This document shows, one piece after another, positions 8,303 to 17,320 of a stretch of DNA of 64,000 bases. The stretch lies in assembly GCF_020463795.1 (NCBI RefSeq), contig NZ_CP080025.1, positions 4,709,501 to 4,773,500 on the forward strand, given 5' to 3'. Origin of the DNA: Echinicola marina. Lineage in GTDB: Bacteria; Bacteroidota; Bacteroidia; Cytophagales; Cyclobacteriaceae. The notes below the pieces were generated by a model. That model had not been told where the DNA came from and did not search any database. It worked only from the letters and a program-made list of their open reading frames with translations. Made by a program: the position numbers and the translations under genes. Positions within the stretch are counted from its first letter, which is position 1. Each line of letters begins with the position of its first letter.

Positions 8303-9952
8303 ATGAAATATATTCTCTTTTTGTTTTGTCTTTTGAGCAGCGCTGTGATTGTCCAAGGACAAGATCAGACTCCAAAAGACCAAGTTTCGATCACTTCCTT
8401 AAATAAAAGGACAAGAGTGAGCACCAATGAAAATGGTAAACTACAGGTAAATGTTTCCCCAAAGAATATCCTGAAATTCAAAGCCCAGGGATGGGTAAAT
8501 TATGGTGATTTCGGGGCCAAAGGCAATGGAAAAGCCGATGATATGAACGCTATTGCGGCTGCCCATGCTTTTGCTAACCTACATGACTTGAAGGTCCAGG
8601 CCGAAAAGGGAGCCTCCTATTATATAGGAGGAAAAGAACGGACAGCCATTATCCAAACGGATACGGATTTCGGTACAGCAGAATTTATCATCGACGATAC
8701 CAAAGTAGAAAACCGGAACGCTTCCATTTTCATGGTCAGTTCCAGTTTACAAGCCTACCAACTTGATGGGATCACTTCGCTGAAAAGAAATCAGGAAAAG
8801 ATAGATCTCAGCCTTTCCCAACCATCTCTAATTACAGTTGCTAATTCCAATGTCAAACATTATATCCGCTATGGGCTCAACCAAAACGATGGACATGCGC
8901 AGACGGATATCTTTGTGGTGGATAAAAAGGGCCATGTAGATATGAACGCTCCAATTATTTGGGACTTTGACCAGATTACAGACATCAAGGTGCTGCCCAT
9001 GGACCAAAGCACCCTAACTATCACGGGAGGGCGCTTTACCACTATTGCCAATCAAGCCGAATCGAAATACACCTATTATAGTCGAAATATTGCAATCCGT
9101 AGATCGAACGTGATCATAGAGGGATTGAAACACCGTGTCCAAGGTGAAGGAGAACACGGAGCTCCTTATGGTGGTTTCATCAATATCCGGGATTGCGCCA
9201 ATGTAAAAGTTAAAAACAGCCTGTTGACTGGCCACAAAACCTATAAAACCATAGGCAATGCAGGAAAGCCTGTGTCCATGGGGACTTATGATATCAGCGT
9301 CAATCGTTCCCTTAATATCAGCTTTGAGAATTGTCGACAGACCAATGACATCAATGACCGTAGCTATTGGGGCATTATGGGCTCGAACTACAGTAAAAAC
9401 CTAGTATACGATAATTGTACCTTTTCACGTTTTGATGCCCATATGGGCGTGGCCAATGCCACTATCCGTAACTCCACCCTAGGACATATGGGCATCAATG
9501 CCATTGGTAGTGGTACCCTTTTGGTCGAAAATACCACAGTGTATGGAAGGAGCTTGATCAACCTGCGCTCTGATTATGGCAGTACCTGGCAAGGGGAATT
9601 CATTATTCGTGACTGTACTTTTATCCCTTCAAATGGAAAGCCCAATAGTGCCAACCTGATCAATGGGTCCTATTCGGGGCAACATGATTTCGGTTATACC
9701 TGTTATATGCCCGAAAAGATCATCATAGAAAATCTCCGCATCGAAGATGCTAATCATACAGATGAATATCAAGGTCCTGCCATTTTCTCCAATATCAATC
9801 CCAAAATGACAGATGATAACTATCAAGAGAAATATCCATATGTCATCACCAAAAAAGTAATTATTAAGAATGTAAATACTTCCAGCGGTAAAAAATTAAG
9901 GTTAAGTGACAATCCCTTTATGTTTCAGAAAGTGACTGTTATTTCTGATTAG
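8303..9952 (+). CDS. Exported right-handed beta-helix protein (pectate-lyase-3-like)
   Basis: This 549-residue protein has a clear Sec signal peptide (residues 1-19, cleavage after VQG). The segment WVNYGDFGAKGNGKADDMNA near residue 66 is the typical start of a pectate_lyase_3 / phage-tailspike-like beta-helix. Regular short beta-turn repeats rich in N, G and I then continue to the end (for example NIRDCANVKVKNSLLTGH). Such proteins are usually periplasmic or surface polysaccharide lyases, epimerases or hydrolases. No catalytic residues can be assigned by eye. It follows the aminotransferase by 49 bases on the same strand, but the functions do not match. Confidence 0.75.
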   Translation: MKYILFLFCLLSSAVIVQGQDQTPKDQVSITSLNKRTRVSTNENGKLQVNVSPKNILKFKAQGWVNYGDFGAKGNGKADDMNAIAAAHAFANLHDLKVQAEKGASYYIGGKERTAIIQTDTDFGTAEFIIDDTKVENRNASIFMVSSSLQAYQLDGITSLKRNQEKIDLSLSQPSLITVANSNVKHYIRYGLNQNDGHAQTDIFVVDKKGHVDMNAPIIWDFDQITDIKVLPMDQSTLTITGGRFTTIANQAESKYTYYSRNIAIRRSNVIIEGLKHRVQGEGEHGAPYGGFINIRDCANVKVKNSLLTGHKTYKTIGNAGKPVSMGTYDISVNRSLNISFENCRQTNDINDRSYWGIMGSNYSKNLVYDNCTFSRFDAHMGVANATIRNSTLGHMGINAIGSGTLLVENTTVYGRSLINLRSDYGSTWQGEFIIRDCTFIPSNGKPNSANLINGSYSGQHDFGYTCYMPEKIIIENLRIEDANHTDEYQGPAIFSNINPKMTDDNYQEKYPYVITKKVIIKNVNTSSGKKLRLSDNPFMFQKVTVISD

Positions 9953-9989
9953 ATTACCATAGTCAGTCCATTTCTTCAAAAATTAAAAC

Positions 9990-10068
9990 ATCCCCATCCA
10001 AAGGAAGGGGATTTGTGATAACCCCTGTAAGGGGGTAAAACTGCCCTTGCCCCCTGAGGAGGCAAGGG
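9990..10068. repeat. Array of three GC-rich hairpins beside the IS200-like remnant
   Basis: Three hairpins lie in a row in otherwise AT-rich DNA. 9990-10012 has an ATCCCC/GGGGAT stem with an extra TCC/GGA. 10021-10036 is ACCCC/GGGGT. 10044-10068 is CCCTTGCC/GGCAAGGG. They sit between the beta-helix gene and the broken tnpA. They may be terminator, the right end of the element, or a dispersed palindromic repeat. Confidence 0.55.
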
Positions 10069-10621
10069 AGGTGTTGTCCCCTATGTTAAACTTTATTTAC
10101 TTTTCAAACTTCTTTTCTTGCTTTTCCTGATATTCCACATATCGTCTGATCATTTCCGAATCAAGACCTATCGTATCTACACAGTAGCCCTTGGCCCAAA
10201 AGTGATTGCCCCAATAGGGGCGCTGCTTCAACTCCTTGAACCTACCAAAAACCCTTATTGCAGTACGTCCTTTTAGCACACCTACAATTTCTGATATGGA
10301 TACTTTTGGCGGTACCTCGATAATCAGGTGAACATGGTCCTCCTAAACATTTAATGCTTCTATCTTGCAACGCTTTTGCTCGCTGAACAGATGAATGCAG
10401 GTTTCTACCTCTTCCTTTATTGTGCCCTTAAGCACTTTATACCTATATTTAGGCGTCCAAACTATATGGTACTTACAATGCCAAATGGCATGAGATAATC
10501 TATTGAATCGACTCATTTGGTTACTTTCTTTTGTTGTGGGGACAACATCTTGAAAGTTAACCTTGAGTCGGTTTTTAGGCAAACCCGTGAAACGGTCTCT
10601 GACCACGTTCACAGAACGTGG
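10044..10621 (-). mobile_element. IS200/IS605-type element, inactivated; ends tentative
   Basis: A tnpA of the IS200 group is flanked by a perfect 8-bp hairpin on its 5' side (10603-10610 / 10614-10621, CCACGTTC) and GC-rich hairpins on its 3' side. Flanking subterminal hairpins are what TnpA recognises in this family. There is no tnpB. The outer boundaries cannot be fixed without an empty site. Confidence 0.55.
10097..10516 (-). pseudogene. tnpA: IS200-group transposase tnpA with an in-frame amber stop
   Basis: The natural start is the ATG at 10516 (MSRFNRLSHAIWHCKYHIVW); an upstream ORF extension to 10612 is not part of the family. The frame runs through ELNV-equivalent residues ALNV, hits TAG at 10343-10345, and continues without any shift into EDHVHLIIEVPPKVSIS, WGNHFWAKGYCVDT and KYQEKQ-like YVEYQEKQEKKFEK. 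Intact IS200 proteins have Gln at the stop position (LNVQVDHVHL), so a single CAG-to-TAG change explains it. The HUH metal motif (HVH) and the downstream catalytic Tyr region are both present after the stop. The element is dead unless the amber codon is read through. Confidence 0.85.
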
Positions 10622-10751
10622 ATTTCTAAGTGTATATTAAAGTAAAACAATCCCTATTTTGAAAATTATCAATGCCTAAACTCCCTGAACGATGTGACCT
10701 GAACATTTGTTAATCCTAAATCTCATTTAAGGGACAATTACCAGGATCAGC

Positions 10752-10759
10752 TATTTTTG
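10752..10759 (+). promoter_or_regulatory. Bacteroidota -7 promoter element (TATTTTTG) of the MFS gene
   Basis: This is an exact TAnnTTTG match 31 bases ahead of the MFS start codon. No clear -33 TTTG is seen at the usual distance. Confidence 0.5.
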
Positions 10760-10790
10760 ATGCACTGACATCGGCTTTTATTAAAAAGGA

Positions 10791-11999
10791 ATGAATGAAA
10801 TAAAATTAGGTTTAAAGGAAAACTGGAAACAGTTTACACTATTGGTAATTATCAATGCCTTTGTAGGAGGCATGATTGGACTTGAGCGATCCATCCTACC
10901 CCAGCTTGCTGAAGAAGAATTCAGCATTTCTACCAACACCGCACTTTTTTCCTTTATCATTGCCTTTGGGCTTACCAAGGCCATCTGTAACTATTTTACA
11001 GGAAGGTGGGCCAATCTCATAGGTCGAAAAAACTTATTGGTTATCGGCTGGCTATTTGCCCTCCCGGTTCCATTTATTTTGATCTATGCACAAAATTGGA
11101 ACTGGATCATATTTGCCAATCTTCTTCTTGGTATCAATCAAGGTCTAGCCTGGAGCATGGCCGTGGTAATGAAAATTGACCTCGTTGGAAATAAAAAAAG
11201 GGGGCTTGCTATCGGTATCAATGAGTTTTCTGGTTATGCCGCTGTTGGCATGGTCGCCTTTTTGACGGGCTATATCGCCAACACCTATGGAGTAAGACCT
11301 TATCCATTTTATTTGGGTATTGCATTCTCCATCTTGGGCCTTCTTTTCTCTTTCTTTTTTATCAAGGACACCAAGCACCATGTTTCCAATGAGGGCACCA
11401 AAAGCAATATTCCGATTCTCAAAAAAGTATTTCTCAACACCTCTTTTACCCACAAATCCTTAAGTGGCATCACACAAGCAGGCTTGGTGAATAACCTTAA
11501 CGATGGCATGATTTGGGGCTTATTGCCACTTATATTATTGAATAAAAATTTTTCTGCCACAGATATTGGCATACTCACTGCTGTTTACCCTAGCGTTTGG
11601 GGATTAAGCCAATTGTTTACAGGCAGGCTATCTGACCTTTACTCAAAAAAAATGTTGCTTTTTTACGGTATGCTTTTACAAGCGGCAGCTATTATTACCT
11701 TAATATGGGCAAACAGCTTCAGCCAATTTGCGATCATTACGATCGTTTTAGGCTTAGGTACTGCTTTGGTCTACCCTACTTTTATCAATGCCATTTCGGA
11801 TTTTACCCATCCCAGTCAAAGGGCTGAAAGTTTGGGCACATTTAGGTTTTGGAGAGACATGGGCTATGCGGGAGGAGCATTAGTAACCGGCATCACTGCA
11901 GACAGCCTAGGCATCAACGCTTCCATTATTTCCATTGGAATAATAACAGGTCTATCTGCTTTAGTCATTTTAAAAAGGGTTCGTGATGTCCGGCAATAA
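10791..11999 (+). CDS. Major facilitator superfamily transporter
   Basis: This 402-residue polytopic protein has about 12 hydrophobic segments. The loop between segments 2 and 3 carries GRWANLIGRKN, the MFS motif A equivalent, and the corresponding loop of the second half reads GRLSDLYSKK. There is no signal peptide and no extra domain. Substrate is unknown. The overall pattern (short loops, 12 segments) resembles drug- or metabolite-exporter MFS families. Its promoter lies just downstream of the IS200 remnant, and it appears to be transcribed alone. Confidence 0.85.
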   Translation: MNEIKLGLKENWKQFTLLVIINAFVGGMIGLERSILPQLAEEEFSISTNTALFSFIIAFGLTKAICNYFTGRWANLIGRKNLLVIGWLFALPVPFILIYAQNWNWIIFANLLLGINQGLAWSMAVVMKIDLVGNKKRGLAIGINEFSGYAAVGMVAFLTGYIANTYGVRPYPFYLGIAFSILGLLFSFFFIKDTKHHVSNEGTKSNIPILKKVFLNTSFTHKSLSGITQAGLVNNLNDGMIWGLLPLILLNKNFSATDIGILTAVYPSVWGLSQLFTGRLSDLYSKKMLLFYGMLLQAAAIITLIWANSFSQFAIITIVLGLGTALVYPTFINAISDFTHPSQRAESLGTFRFWRDMGYAGGALVTGITADSLGINASIISIGIITGLSALVILKRVRDVRQ

Positions 12000-12309
12000 C
12001 TATTCTAACCAACTTATTCAAAACTCTTTGCACAGATTACATCAGTCGAATGAAGGAAGATTATGCAAAACTACAATTGGTAAGTGGGGAAATTTCCAAT
12101 TAGCATTTTACTGAATGTCCCATGGCCTTTCGGCTTTGGTCAGTTTCAACGAGCACTCTGAAAACCGTTTTGTGCCAATAGCACCTTAAATACCAAAAAA
12201 CATCGCATATTATAACAAAGACTTTTATCTCACACAAATAAAATGAGCTGTCCATTAATGAATATTTTTTTACATTTAAAGTAAAGAAATACTCAAAAAC
12301 ACAAGTACC
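12000..12309. other. Intergenic region, 310 bases
   Basis: I see no supported gene here. A 17-codon ORF from the ATG at 12050 is too short to credit. AT content rises toward the start of the first YdeI-like gene, as expected for a promoter region, but no exact TAnnTTTG is present. Confidence 0.4.
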
Positions 12310-12891
12310 ATGAACGCAGAAGTTGATTTCTTTTTTGAAAAGGCCCAAAATTGGCAAAATGAATTCAAACAGTTAAGGTCCATTGTCTCAGACTGTGGGT
12401 TGTCAGAAGAGCTCAAATGGGGCAAGCCCTGTTACACCTATAAATCTAAAAACATACTACTTATCCATGGATTTAAAACATATTGCGCACTACTTTTCCA
12501 TAAGGGAGCACTATTAAAGGATGAAGAAAATCTGCTGATCCAACAAACAGAAAATGTACAGGCAGCGAGGCAAATCCGCTTTACTAGCAATGCAGAAATT
12601 GTCCAACTGACCTCCTCTATCAAAGCCTATATTTATGAAGCCATAGAAGTAGAAAAGGCAGGCCTTCATGTAGCATTAAAAAAGACCACTGAATATACTG
12701 TCCCGGATGAGTTACAAAAAATACTAGAAGAAAACCATGATTTCAAAACTGCTTTTGAGGCACTGACTCCAGGAAGACAAAGAGGCTACTTATTGCATTT
12801 CTCCCAAGCCAAGCAATCAAAAACCAGATTGGCTAGAATTGAAAAATGTATGCCCAAAATCTTCGAGGGCAAAGGATACAATGATCGCTAA
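12310..12891 (+). CDS. YdeI/OmpD-associated family protein with DUF1801 domain (copy 1)
   Basis: This 193-residue cytosolic protein has a DUF1801-type N-terminal half (residues 1-120, with LSEELKWGKPCYTY near 36 and LLFHKGALLKD near 62) and a C-terminal YdeI/Omdal half (FEALTPGRQRGYLLHFSQAKQSKTR..EKCMPKI). The biochemical role of the family is unknown; Bacillus YdeI has been linked to protection against antimicrobial peptides. Directly downstream is a diverged second copy in the same orientation, with 12 bases between them, so the two form an operon. Confidence 0.85.
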   Translation: MNAEVDFFFEKAQNWQNEFKQLRSIVSDCGLSEELKWGKPCYTYKSKNILLIHGFKTYCALLFHKGALLKDEENLLIQQTENVQAARQIRFTSNAEIVQLTSSIKAYIYEAIEVEKAGLHVALKKTTEYTVPDELQKILEENHDFKTAFEALTPGRQRGYLLHFSQAKQSKTRLARIEKCMPKIFEGKGYNDR

Positions 12892-12903
12892 AATTGAAAT
12901 TAA

Positions 12904-13527
12904 GTGAATAATAAAATAGACAATTACCTAAGTGAAGGTTGTGGAAGATGTGTTTTGGGAGGAACTCCAGAATGTAAGGTTCATAAGTGGACCAAGGAAC
13001 TGTTACAGCTGAGAAGGATAGTTTTAGATTGTGGATTAACTGAAGAATTGAAGTGGTCGGTTCCATGTTATACACACAAAAAGAAAAATATATTGATTAT
13101 CAGCGCCTTTAAAGATTATGCAGCCCTGAGTTTTTTTAAGGGAGCATTATTGCAGGACCGAGCCAAGTTATTGGAAAAACCAGGGGATAATTCACAGGCT
13201 GGACGGCTGATAAAATTTAAAGACTTCAAGAAAATATTGGAAAATGAGCCGAGGTTAAAAGCCTATATATTTGAGGCTATAGAGGTGGAAAATGAAGGAT
13301 TGGAAGTACCTAAGAAAACAATCTCTGAATATCATGTGCCAGAAGAGCTAGAAAAGATGTTGCAAGACAATCCTGATTTCAAAGCTGCTTTTGAGGCACT
13401 GACACCAGGAAGACAAAAAGGCTATTTATTACATTTCTCCCAAGCCAAGCAATCAAAAACCAGATTGGCCAGAATTGAAAAATGTATGCCCAAAATATAT
13501 GAAGGTAAAGGTTTCAATGACAAATAG
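12904..13527 (+). CDS. YdeI/DUF1801 family protein with N-terminal Cys cluster (copy 2, GTG start)
   Basis: This 207-residue paralogue of the preceding gene has the same two domains. It differs by an N-terminal extension with three cysteines (GCGRCVLGGTPECKVHKW, residues 12-29), a possible metal site that copy 1 lacks. The start codon is GTG; the cysteine block is conserved-looking and in frame, so the GTG start is preferred over a shorter Met. The last about 125 bases are nearly identical in DNA to copy 1 while the rest is strongly diverged. Function is unknown beyond the family. Confidence 0.85.
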   Translation: MNNKIDNYLSEGCGRCVLGGTPECKVHKWTKELLQLRRIVLDCGLTEELKWSVPCYTHKKKNILIISAFKDYAALSFFKGALLQDRAKLLEKPGDNSQAGRLIKFKDFKKILENEPRLKAYIFEAIEVENEGLEVPKKTISEYHVPEELEKMLQDNPDFKAAFEALTPGRQKGYLLHFSQAKQSKTRLARIEKCMPKIYEGKGFNDK

Positions 13528-13602
13528 TAAAATCAAAATCCCCTTACACATTAACCTCCAGTTTCAATAATCATAAAAACAACTTCACCACATCTCAATT
13601 AT

Positions 13603-14817
13603 ATGAAAAAAACGCTTCTATTCCTCTGCTTAACTTGCCTTTTATGTTCTTGCACTAAAACTGATTCTCCTACTCTCCAAGTCAATCCTACCCCTATAAA
13701 TGCTAAAATAGAAGGCAATATTTTAACTGGTCCATCAATATTGAATGACGCGAACCGTTTTGTTTGGGGAGGAAGTGTCGTTAAAGGTGAAGACCAAAAA
13801 TACCATATGCTGTACGCTACTTGGGAAAGTGGTGATAGCATCCCACCATTCTCTGAATCATGGGTTTTACACTCAAAAATAGCCTATGCTGTCTCCGATT
13901 ACCCTGACCGCGATTTCAAGTTCCAAGGCATCGTACTTACGGGCAGATCCATAGATGGAGACTCCACCGAATGGGATGCCCAGATGGTACACAATCCCCA
14001 TATCAAACAATTTAATGGAAAATATTATCTCTATTATATCGGCTCAAAAGATCCTGGCATCCAGCCCAAAGGATCCAAAGGGGAGAATGTTGACTGGCGT
14101 AATAGAGTTCAACAAAATCAATGCATAGGTGTTATTGAGTTTGACAGTTTTGAAGACCTATTAAAAGGTAATTTCAAAAGATCCAACACCCCACTTTTAT
14201 CACCAAGGACCAGGGTAAAACCTGACAATATCGTTAAACCTTCTCCAGAAGGCACCTCTCCTAAGCCCGATAATATCATAGTTGTCAACCCATCAGTTGT
14301 TCAAAGACCTTCAGACGGCAAATACCTATTATTTTTCAAAGGCAATTTTTATAATCCCAACTGGAGAGGAGTGCATGGTGTAGCCATTGGGGATTCTCCT
14401 ACAGGCCCTTTTAAGGCTTTAGACAGTTTTGTGTTCGATATTTACAATGAAGACGGCACTATTGCAAGCGGGGAAGACCCTTATGTTTGGTATCACAACA
14501 AACACGAGAAATTCTACGTGGTCTTAAAGGATTTTACGGGAAAAATCACCGCTGGACAACCTGGACTGGCCCTTCTGGAATCCAATGATGGTATCAAATG
14601 GACCAAACCAGAGAGATCTTTTTTTATGAAGAAAGAAGTGATTTTAAATAATGGAGATACCCTGCATATGGACCGACTTGAGCGACCACAATTATTGATT
14701 GACGAAAAGGGAAATCCAAAGGTGCTTTACAGTGCAGGAGCCATTACCAATGTAAACACTAGAACCGATGGAAGTTCTTTTAATGTACACATTCCATTGA
14801 AGGTAAATGAAGAATGA
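13603..14817 (+). CDS. GH43-like five-bladed beta-propeller lipoprotein
   Basis: This 404-residue protein has a lipoprotein signal peptide (lipobox LCSC, lipid-bearing Cys17). The body shows the blade pattern of GH43/GH32/GH117-like propellers: WGGSVVKGEDQKYHMLYATW near residue 49, EWDAQMVHNPHIKQFNGKYYLYYIG near 125, and VVNPSVVQRPSDGKYLLFFKG near 226. EDPYVWY near 289 is similar to the catalytic or binding blades of that clan. It would act on an oligo- or polysaccharide at the cell surface or in the periplasm. The clan call is good; the exact family and substrate are not determined. It appears to stand alone. Confidence 0.75.
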   Translation: MKKTLLFLCLTCLLCSCTKTDSPTLQVNPTPINAKIEGNILTGPSILNDANRFVWGGSVVKGEDQKYHMLYATWESGDSIPPFSESWVLHSKIAYAVSDYPDRDFKFQGIVLTGRSIDGDSTEWDAQMVHNPHIKQFNGKYYLYYIGSKDPGIQPKGSKGENVDWRNRVQQNQCIGVIEFDSFEDLLKGNFKRSNTPLLSPRTRVKPDNIVKPSPEGTSPKPDNIIVVNPSVVQRPSDGKYLLFFKGNFYNPNWRGVHGVAIGDSPTGPFKALDSFVFDIYNEDGTIASGEDPYVWYHNKHEKFYVVLKDFTGKITAGQPGLALLESNDGIKWTKPERSFFMKKEVILNNGDTLHMDRLERPQLLIDEKGNPKVLYSAGAITNVNTRTDGSSFNVHIPLKVNEE

Positions 14818-14968
14818 ACAACTGCATCCCAACGAGAACTATCCTTATTCTATGACGTTATTTATATAGGATTATAAATGGGGCAAATTATCATATTAGT
14901 CCGATACAACCTGCTCATTAAGAAAATCAAACCAATTATTGCTTCTTCAATCTGTAAAAGGATCAGGT

Positions 14969-15127
14969 ATGTCCAAAAATAATAAACTCAATTTGATTTC
15001 CCTCCTTTTAGCACTTACAGCTGTCATCATGATCGCTATAAGTCTTATGGCAAAAATCCCCGCTCCGGGAATCACAGGAATTGGTTTTTTTCTGATAGTC
15101 TGGGCTATTCAAGAATTGAAGAAGTAA
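14969..15127 (+). CDS. Small membrane protein, 52 residues
   Basis: Starting at the ATG at 14969 (preceded by AGGATCAGG, an unusually good ribosome site for this genome), the protein is a basic N-terminus followed by two hydrophobic segments (about 8-25 and 32-46) and a charged tail ELKK. An upstream in-frame TTG at 14939 would give 62 residues but adds nothing membrane-like. I do not recognise a family. It lies between the GH43-like lipoprotein and the peroxiredoxin with wide gaps, so it is probably expressed on its own. Confidence 0.6.
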   Translation: MSKNNKLNLISLLLALTAVIMIAISLMAKIPAPGITGIGFFLIVWAIQELKK

Positions 15128-15361
15128 GCTTCTTTCATCCCGGTCCAGGAAATTGAAAAATAGACATGTTGCTTAATGCTGTTTTGATTTTCAAAGAACA
15201 AATTCCTCAGCAAAAAATTGTAATTTAGAGAAAGAGAGTTTTCTAAAAACAAATATTCCTTTTGAAGGATTTTATTTATAAAAAACTAAACTTTTAAAGT
15301 GTTATTCTCGTTTTCCTACAAAACCTATAGAATAAATTTTAACCAAAAAAACCAAAATACT

Positions 15362-15997
15362 ATGTCATTAAGATTAGGAGATATTGCTCCAAATTTCACT
15401 GCAGAAACCACTGAGGGTAAAATTGATTTTCATAAATTCCTCGGAGATGGATGGGGAATATTATTTTCTCACCCGGCTGATTACACTCCAGTTTGTACTA
15501 CTGAGCTAGGTACTGCGGCTAAACTAAAGGATGAATTTGATAAAAGGAATGTCAAAATGATCGCGCTTAGTGTGGATGGACTTGAGAGCCATAAGGGCTG
15601 GGTGAATGATATCAATGAGACCCAAAGCACTACCGTCAACTATCCTATCATCGCAGATGAGGACCATAAGGTCTCTGAACTCTATGATATGATCCATCCA
15701 AATGCCAATGAAAGCCAAACCGTACGTTCGGTATTTATAATCGGTCCTGACAAAAAAATAAAGCTTATAATTACCTACCCTGCCAGTACGGGTAGAAACT
15801 TTAATGAACTTCTAAGAGTGATTGATTCACTACAGCTTACTGCCAATTATTCGGTGGCCACTCCAGCCAACTGGAAGCATGGTGAAGATGTGGTGATAGC
15901 ACCAGCGATAACCAATGAAGAGATTCCTTCTAAGTTTCCTAAAGGCCATAAGGAAATCAAACCTTATCTGAGAACAACACCTCAGCCTAATCTTTAG
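15362..15997 (+). CDS. 1-Cys peroxiredoxin (Prx6 type)
   Basis: The protein has 211 residues from the ATG at 15362. The frame is open back to a GTG at 15299, but the family begins MSLRLGDIAPNF. The peroxidatic Cys is C45 in PADYTPVCTTE, and it is the only cysteine in the whole protein, so reduction must use an external partner. The C-terminal extension (residues 165-211) is the Prx6-type dimerisation tail. It reduces hydrogen peroxide and organic peroxides in the cytoplasm. It is ended by a clear terminator and looks monocistronic. Confidence 0.93.
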   Translation: MSLRLGDIAPNFTAETTEGKIDFHKFLGDGWGILFSHPADYTPVCTTELGTAAKLKDEFDKRNVKMIALSVDGLESHKGWVNDINETQSTTVNYPIIADEDHKVSELYDMIHPNANESQTVRSVFIIGPDKKIKLIITYPASTGRNFNELLRVIDSLQLTANYSVATPANWKHGEDVVIAPAITNEEIPSKFPKGHKEIKPYLRTTPQPNL

Positions 15998-16023
15998 ATT
16001 CAACTTATTTTAATCTTTTAAAG

Positions 16024-16060
16024 ATAGCCGTTGATTTTTAGCAAGTCAACGGCTATTTTT
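16024..16060 (+). terminator. Terminator of the peroxiredoxin gene
   Basis: An 11-bp perfect stem (ATAGCCGTTGA / TCAACGGCTAT) is followed by TTTT, 26 bases after the stop codon. Confidence 0.85.
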
Positions 16061-16261
16061 ATAAATAAGTCTATGGGAAAATTGCAGTTCTATCTTTTCT
16101 TTTGTGCCACCACCATTGACACATCGATCAAAATCAAATATCTAAACAGGGGATATGTTTATCATTAGGATAGGATTTTTTTTGACGATAAACCTAAAAT
16201 CCCCGCTATTTAGATAGGATTTAAAGCTTCAATGAAACAACATATTATATCGGATAAGCCT

Positions 16262-16675
16262 ATGAAAAAAGTAACTGGAATTGGGGGAATATTTTTTAAA
16301 TGTCATAACCCAGACAAAATGAAAGATTGGTATGCCAAAAATTTAGGCTTAAATACAGACCGATATGGGACCACCTTCGAATGGCGTCAAGCAGACCAAG
16401 CCGAACAAAAGGGTTTTACCCAGTGGAGTCCTATGGATAAAGACACCCATTATTTCAGACCATCGGAAAAAGAATTTATGATCAACTACCGAGTAGAAAA
16501 CCTTGAAGCATTAGTTAAAGAACTAAAAAGTGAAGGGGTAACCATTTGTGACGAGATTGAAAGCTACGAATATGGAAAGTTCATCCATATCATGGATCCT
16601 GAAGGCAATAAAATAGAATTATGGGAGCCATTTGATCAGGAGTATGATAAAATCTTATCAGTCCGCACCAAATGA
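16262..16675 (+). CDS. VOC superfamily (glyoxalase/bleomycin-resistance fold) protein
   Basis: The protein has 137 residues from the ATG at 16262; an in-frame ATG at 16232 would add ten residues without family similarity. The pattern is one VOC unit pair: GIGGIFFKCHNPDKMKDWY at the start, and HIMDPEGNKIELWEP at the end with the metal-ligand Glu. Such proteins act as dioxygenases, lyases or resistance proteins; nothing in the sequence or context picks one. Its 3' end converges with the small exported protein on the other strand. Confidence 0.8.
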   Translation: MKKVTGIGGIFFKCHNPDKMKDWYAKNLGLNTDRYGTTFEWRQADQAEQKGFTQWSPMDKDTHYFRPSEKEFMINYRVENLEALVKELKSEGVTICDEIESYEYGKFIHIMDPEGNKIELWEPFDQEYDKILSVRTK

Positions 16676-16697
16676 CTCCATTTATTTCTCTGTGTCC

Positions 16698-17144
16698 TTA
16701 TCTGGACCTGTCTACTTTTCCAAAAACATAACGGATATTAAGTCCAAAGGAATCTGCCATAAAATCGGTATCTTCCACAATCCAAAAAACAGGGCGCCAG
16801 TCAACACCTATGGCCAATGGAAAATCAAAATGATATTCAATTCCTATTTCACCAGCTGGGCCAAAAAAGAAAGGATCATCTATCCTTAAAGCTGGACCTA
16901 CCCCCACATACCAATCCAAACCATCCACATCAGCTACTGGCCTATATAGGAAATCCCATAAAGCTTCTATCCCCACCCCACTTCCAAAATTAACATCAGC
17001 ATGGACCCTGCTGAATTGGCCCAAGGTAAATACTCCATCGATGGCTACATGATTATAACCATCTCCAAAACGAATCCCTACTTCCTGCGCAAACAGTCCG
17101 TAGGACATGGTAAAGAAGGCAAATAATAGTAATAACTTTTTCAT
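16698..17144 (-). CDS. Small exported beta-barrel-like protein
   Basis: This 148-residue protein has a signal peptide (MKKLLLLFAFFTMSYGLFAQ, cleavage after residue 19 or 20). The rest is short amphipathic strands with alternating aromatic residues (FSRVHADVNFGSGVGIEALWDF, WYVGVGPALRI, IGIEYHFDFPLAIGVDWRP), as in small eight-stranded outer-membrane barrels. I recognise no named family. It is convergent with the VOC gene and has no obvious partner. Confidence 0.7.
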   Translation of the reverse strand: MKKLLLLFAFFTMSYGLFAQEVGIRFGDGYNHVAIDGVFTLGQFSRVHADVNFGSGVGIEALWDFLYRPVADVDGLDWYVGVGPALRIDDPFFFGPAGEIGIEYHFDFPLAIGVDWRPVFWIVEDTDFMADSFGLNIRYVFGKVDRSR

Positions 17145-17320
17145 ACTGTTAAAGGGTTTGATAAAAACATAAATTTAAAAATTAAACTATTCAATGTTTT
17201 AATATAAATGAAAGATAATAAAATTCTAATAAAATAAATAACTCTAGCAAAAAATGTATTACACAAAACACCTCCATAGGTGTACAAATCGAGCCATTAT
17301 GACCTAAAATAAACTAAATT

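Noticed and set aside
10517-10612. N-terminal extension of the IS200 tnpA frame
   Set aside because: The family starts at MSRFNRLSH (10516). The extra 32 codons cover the left-end hairpin of the element.
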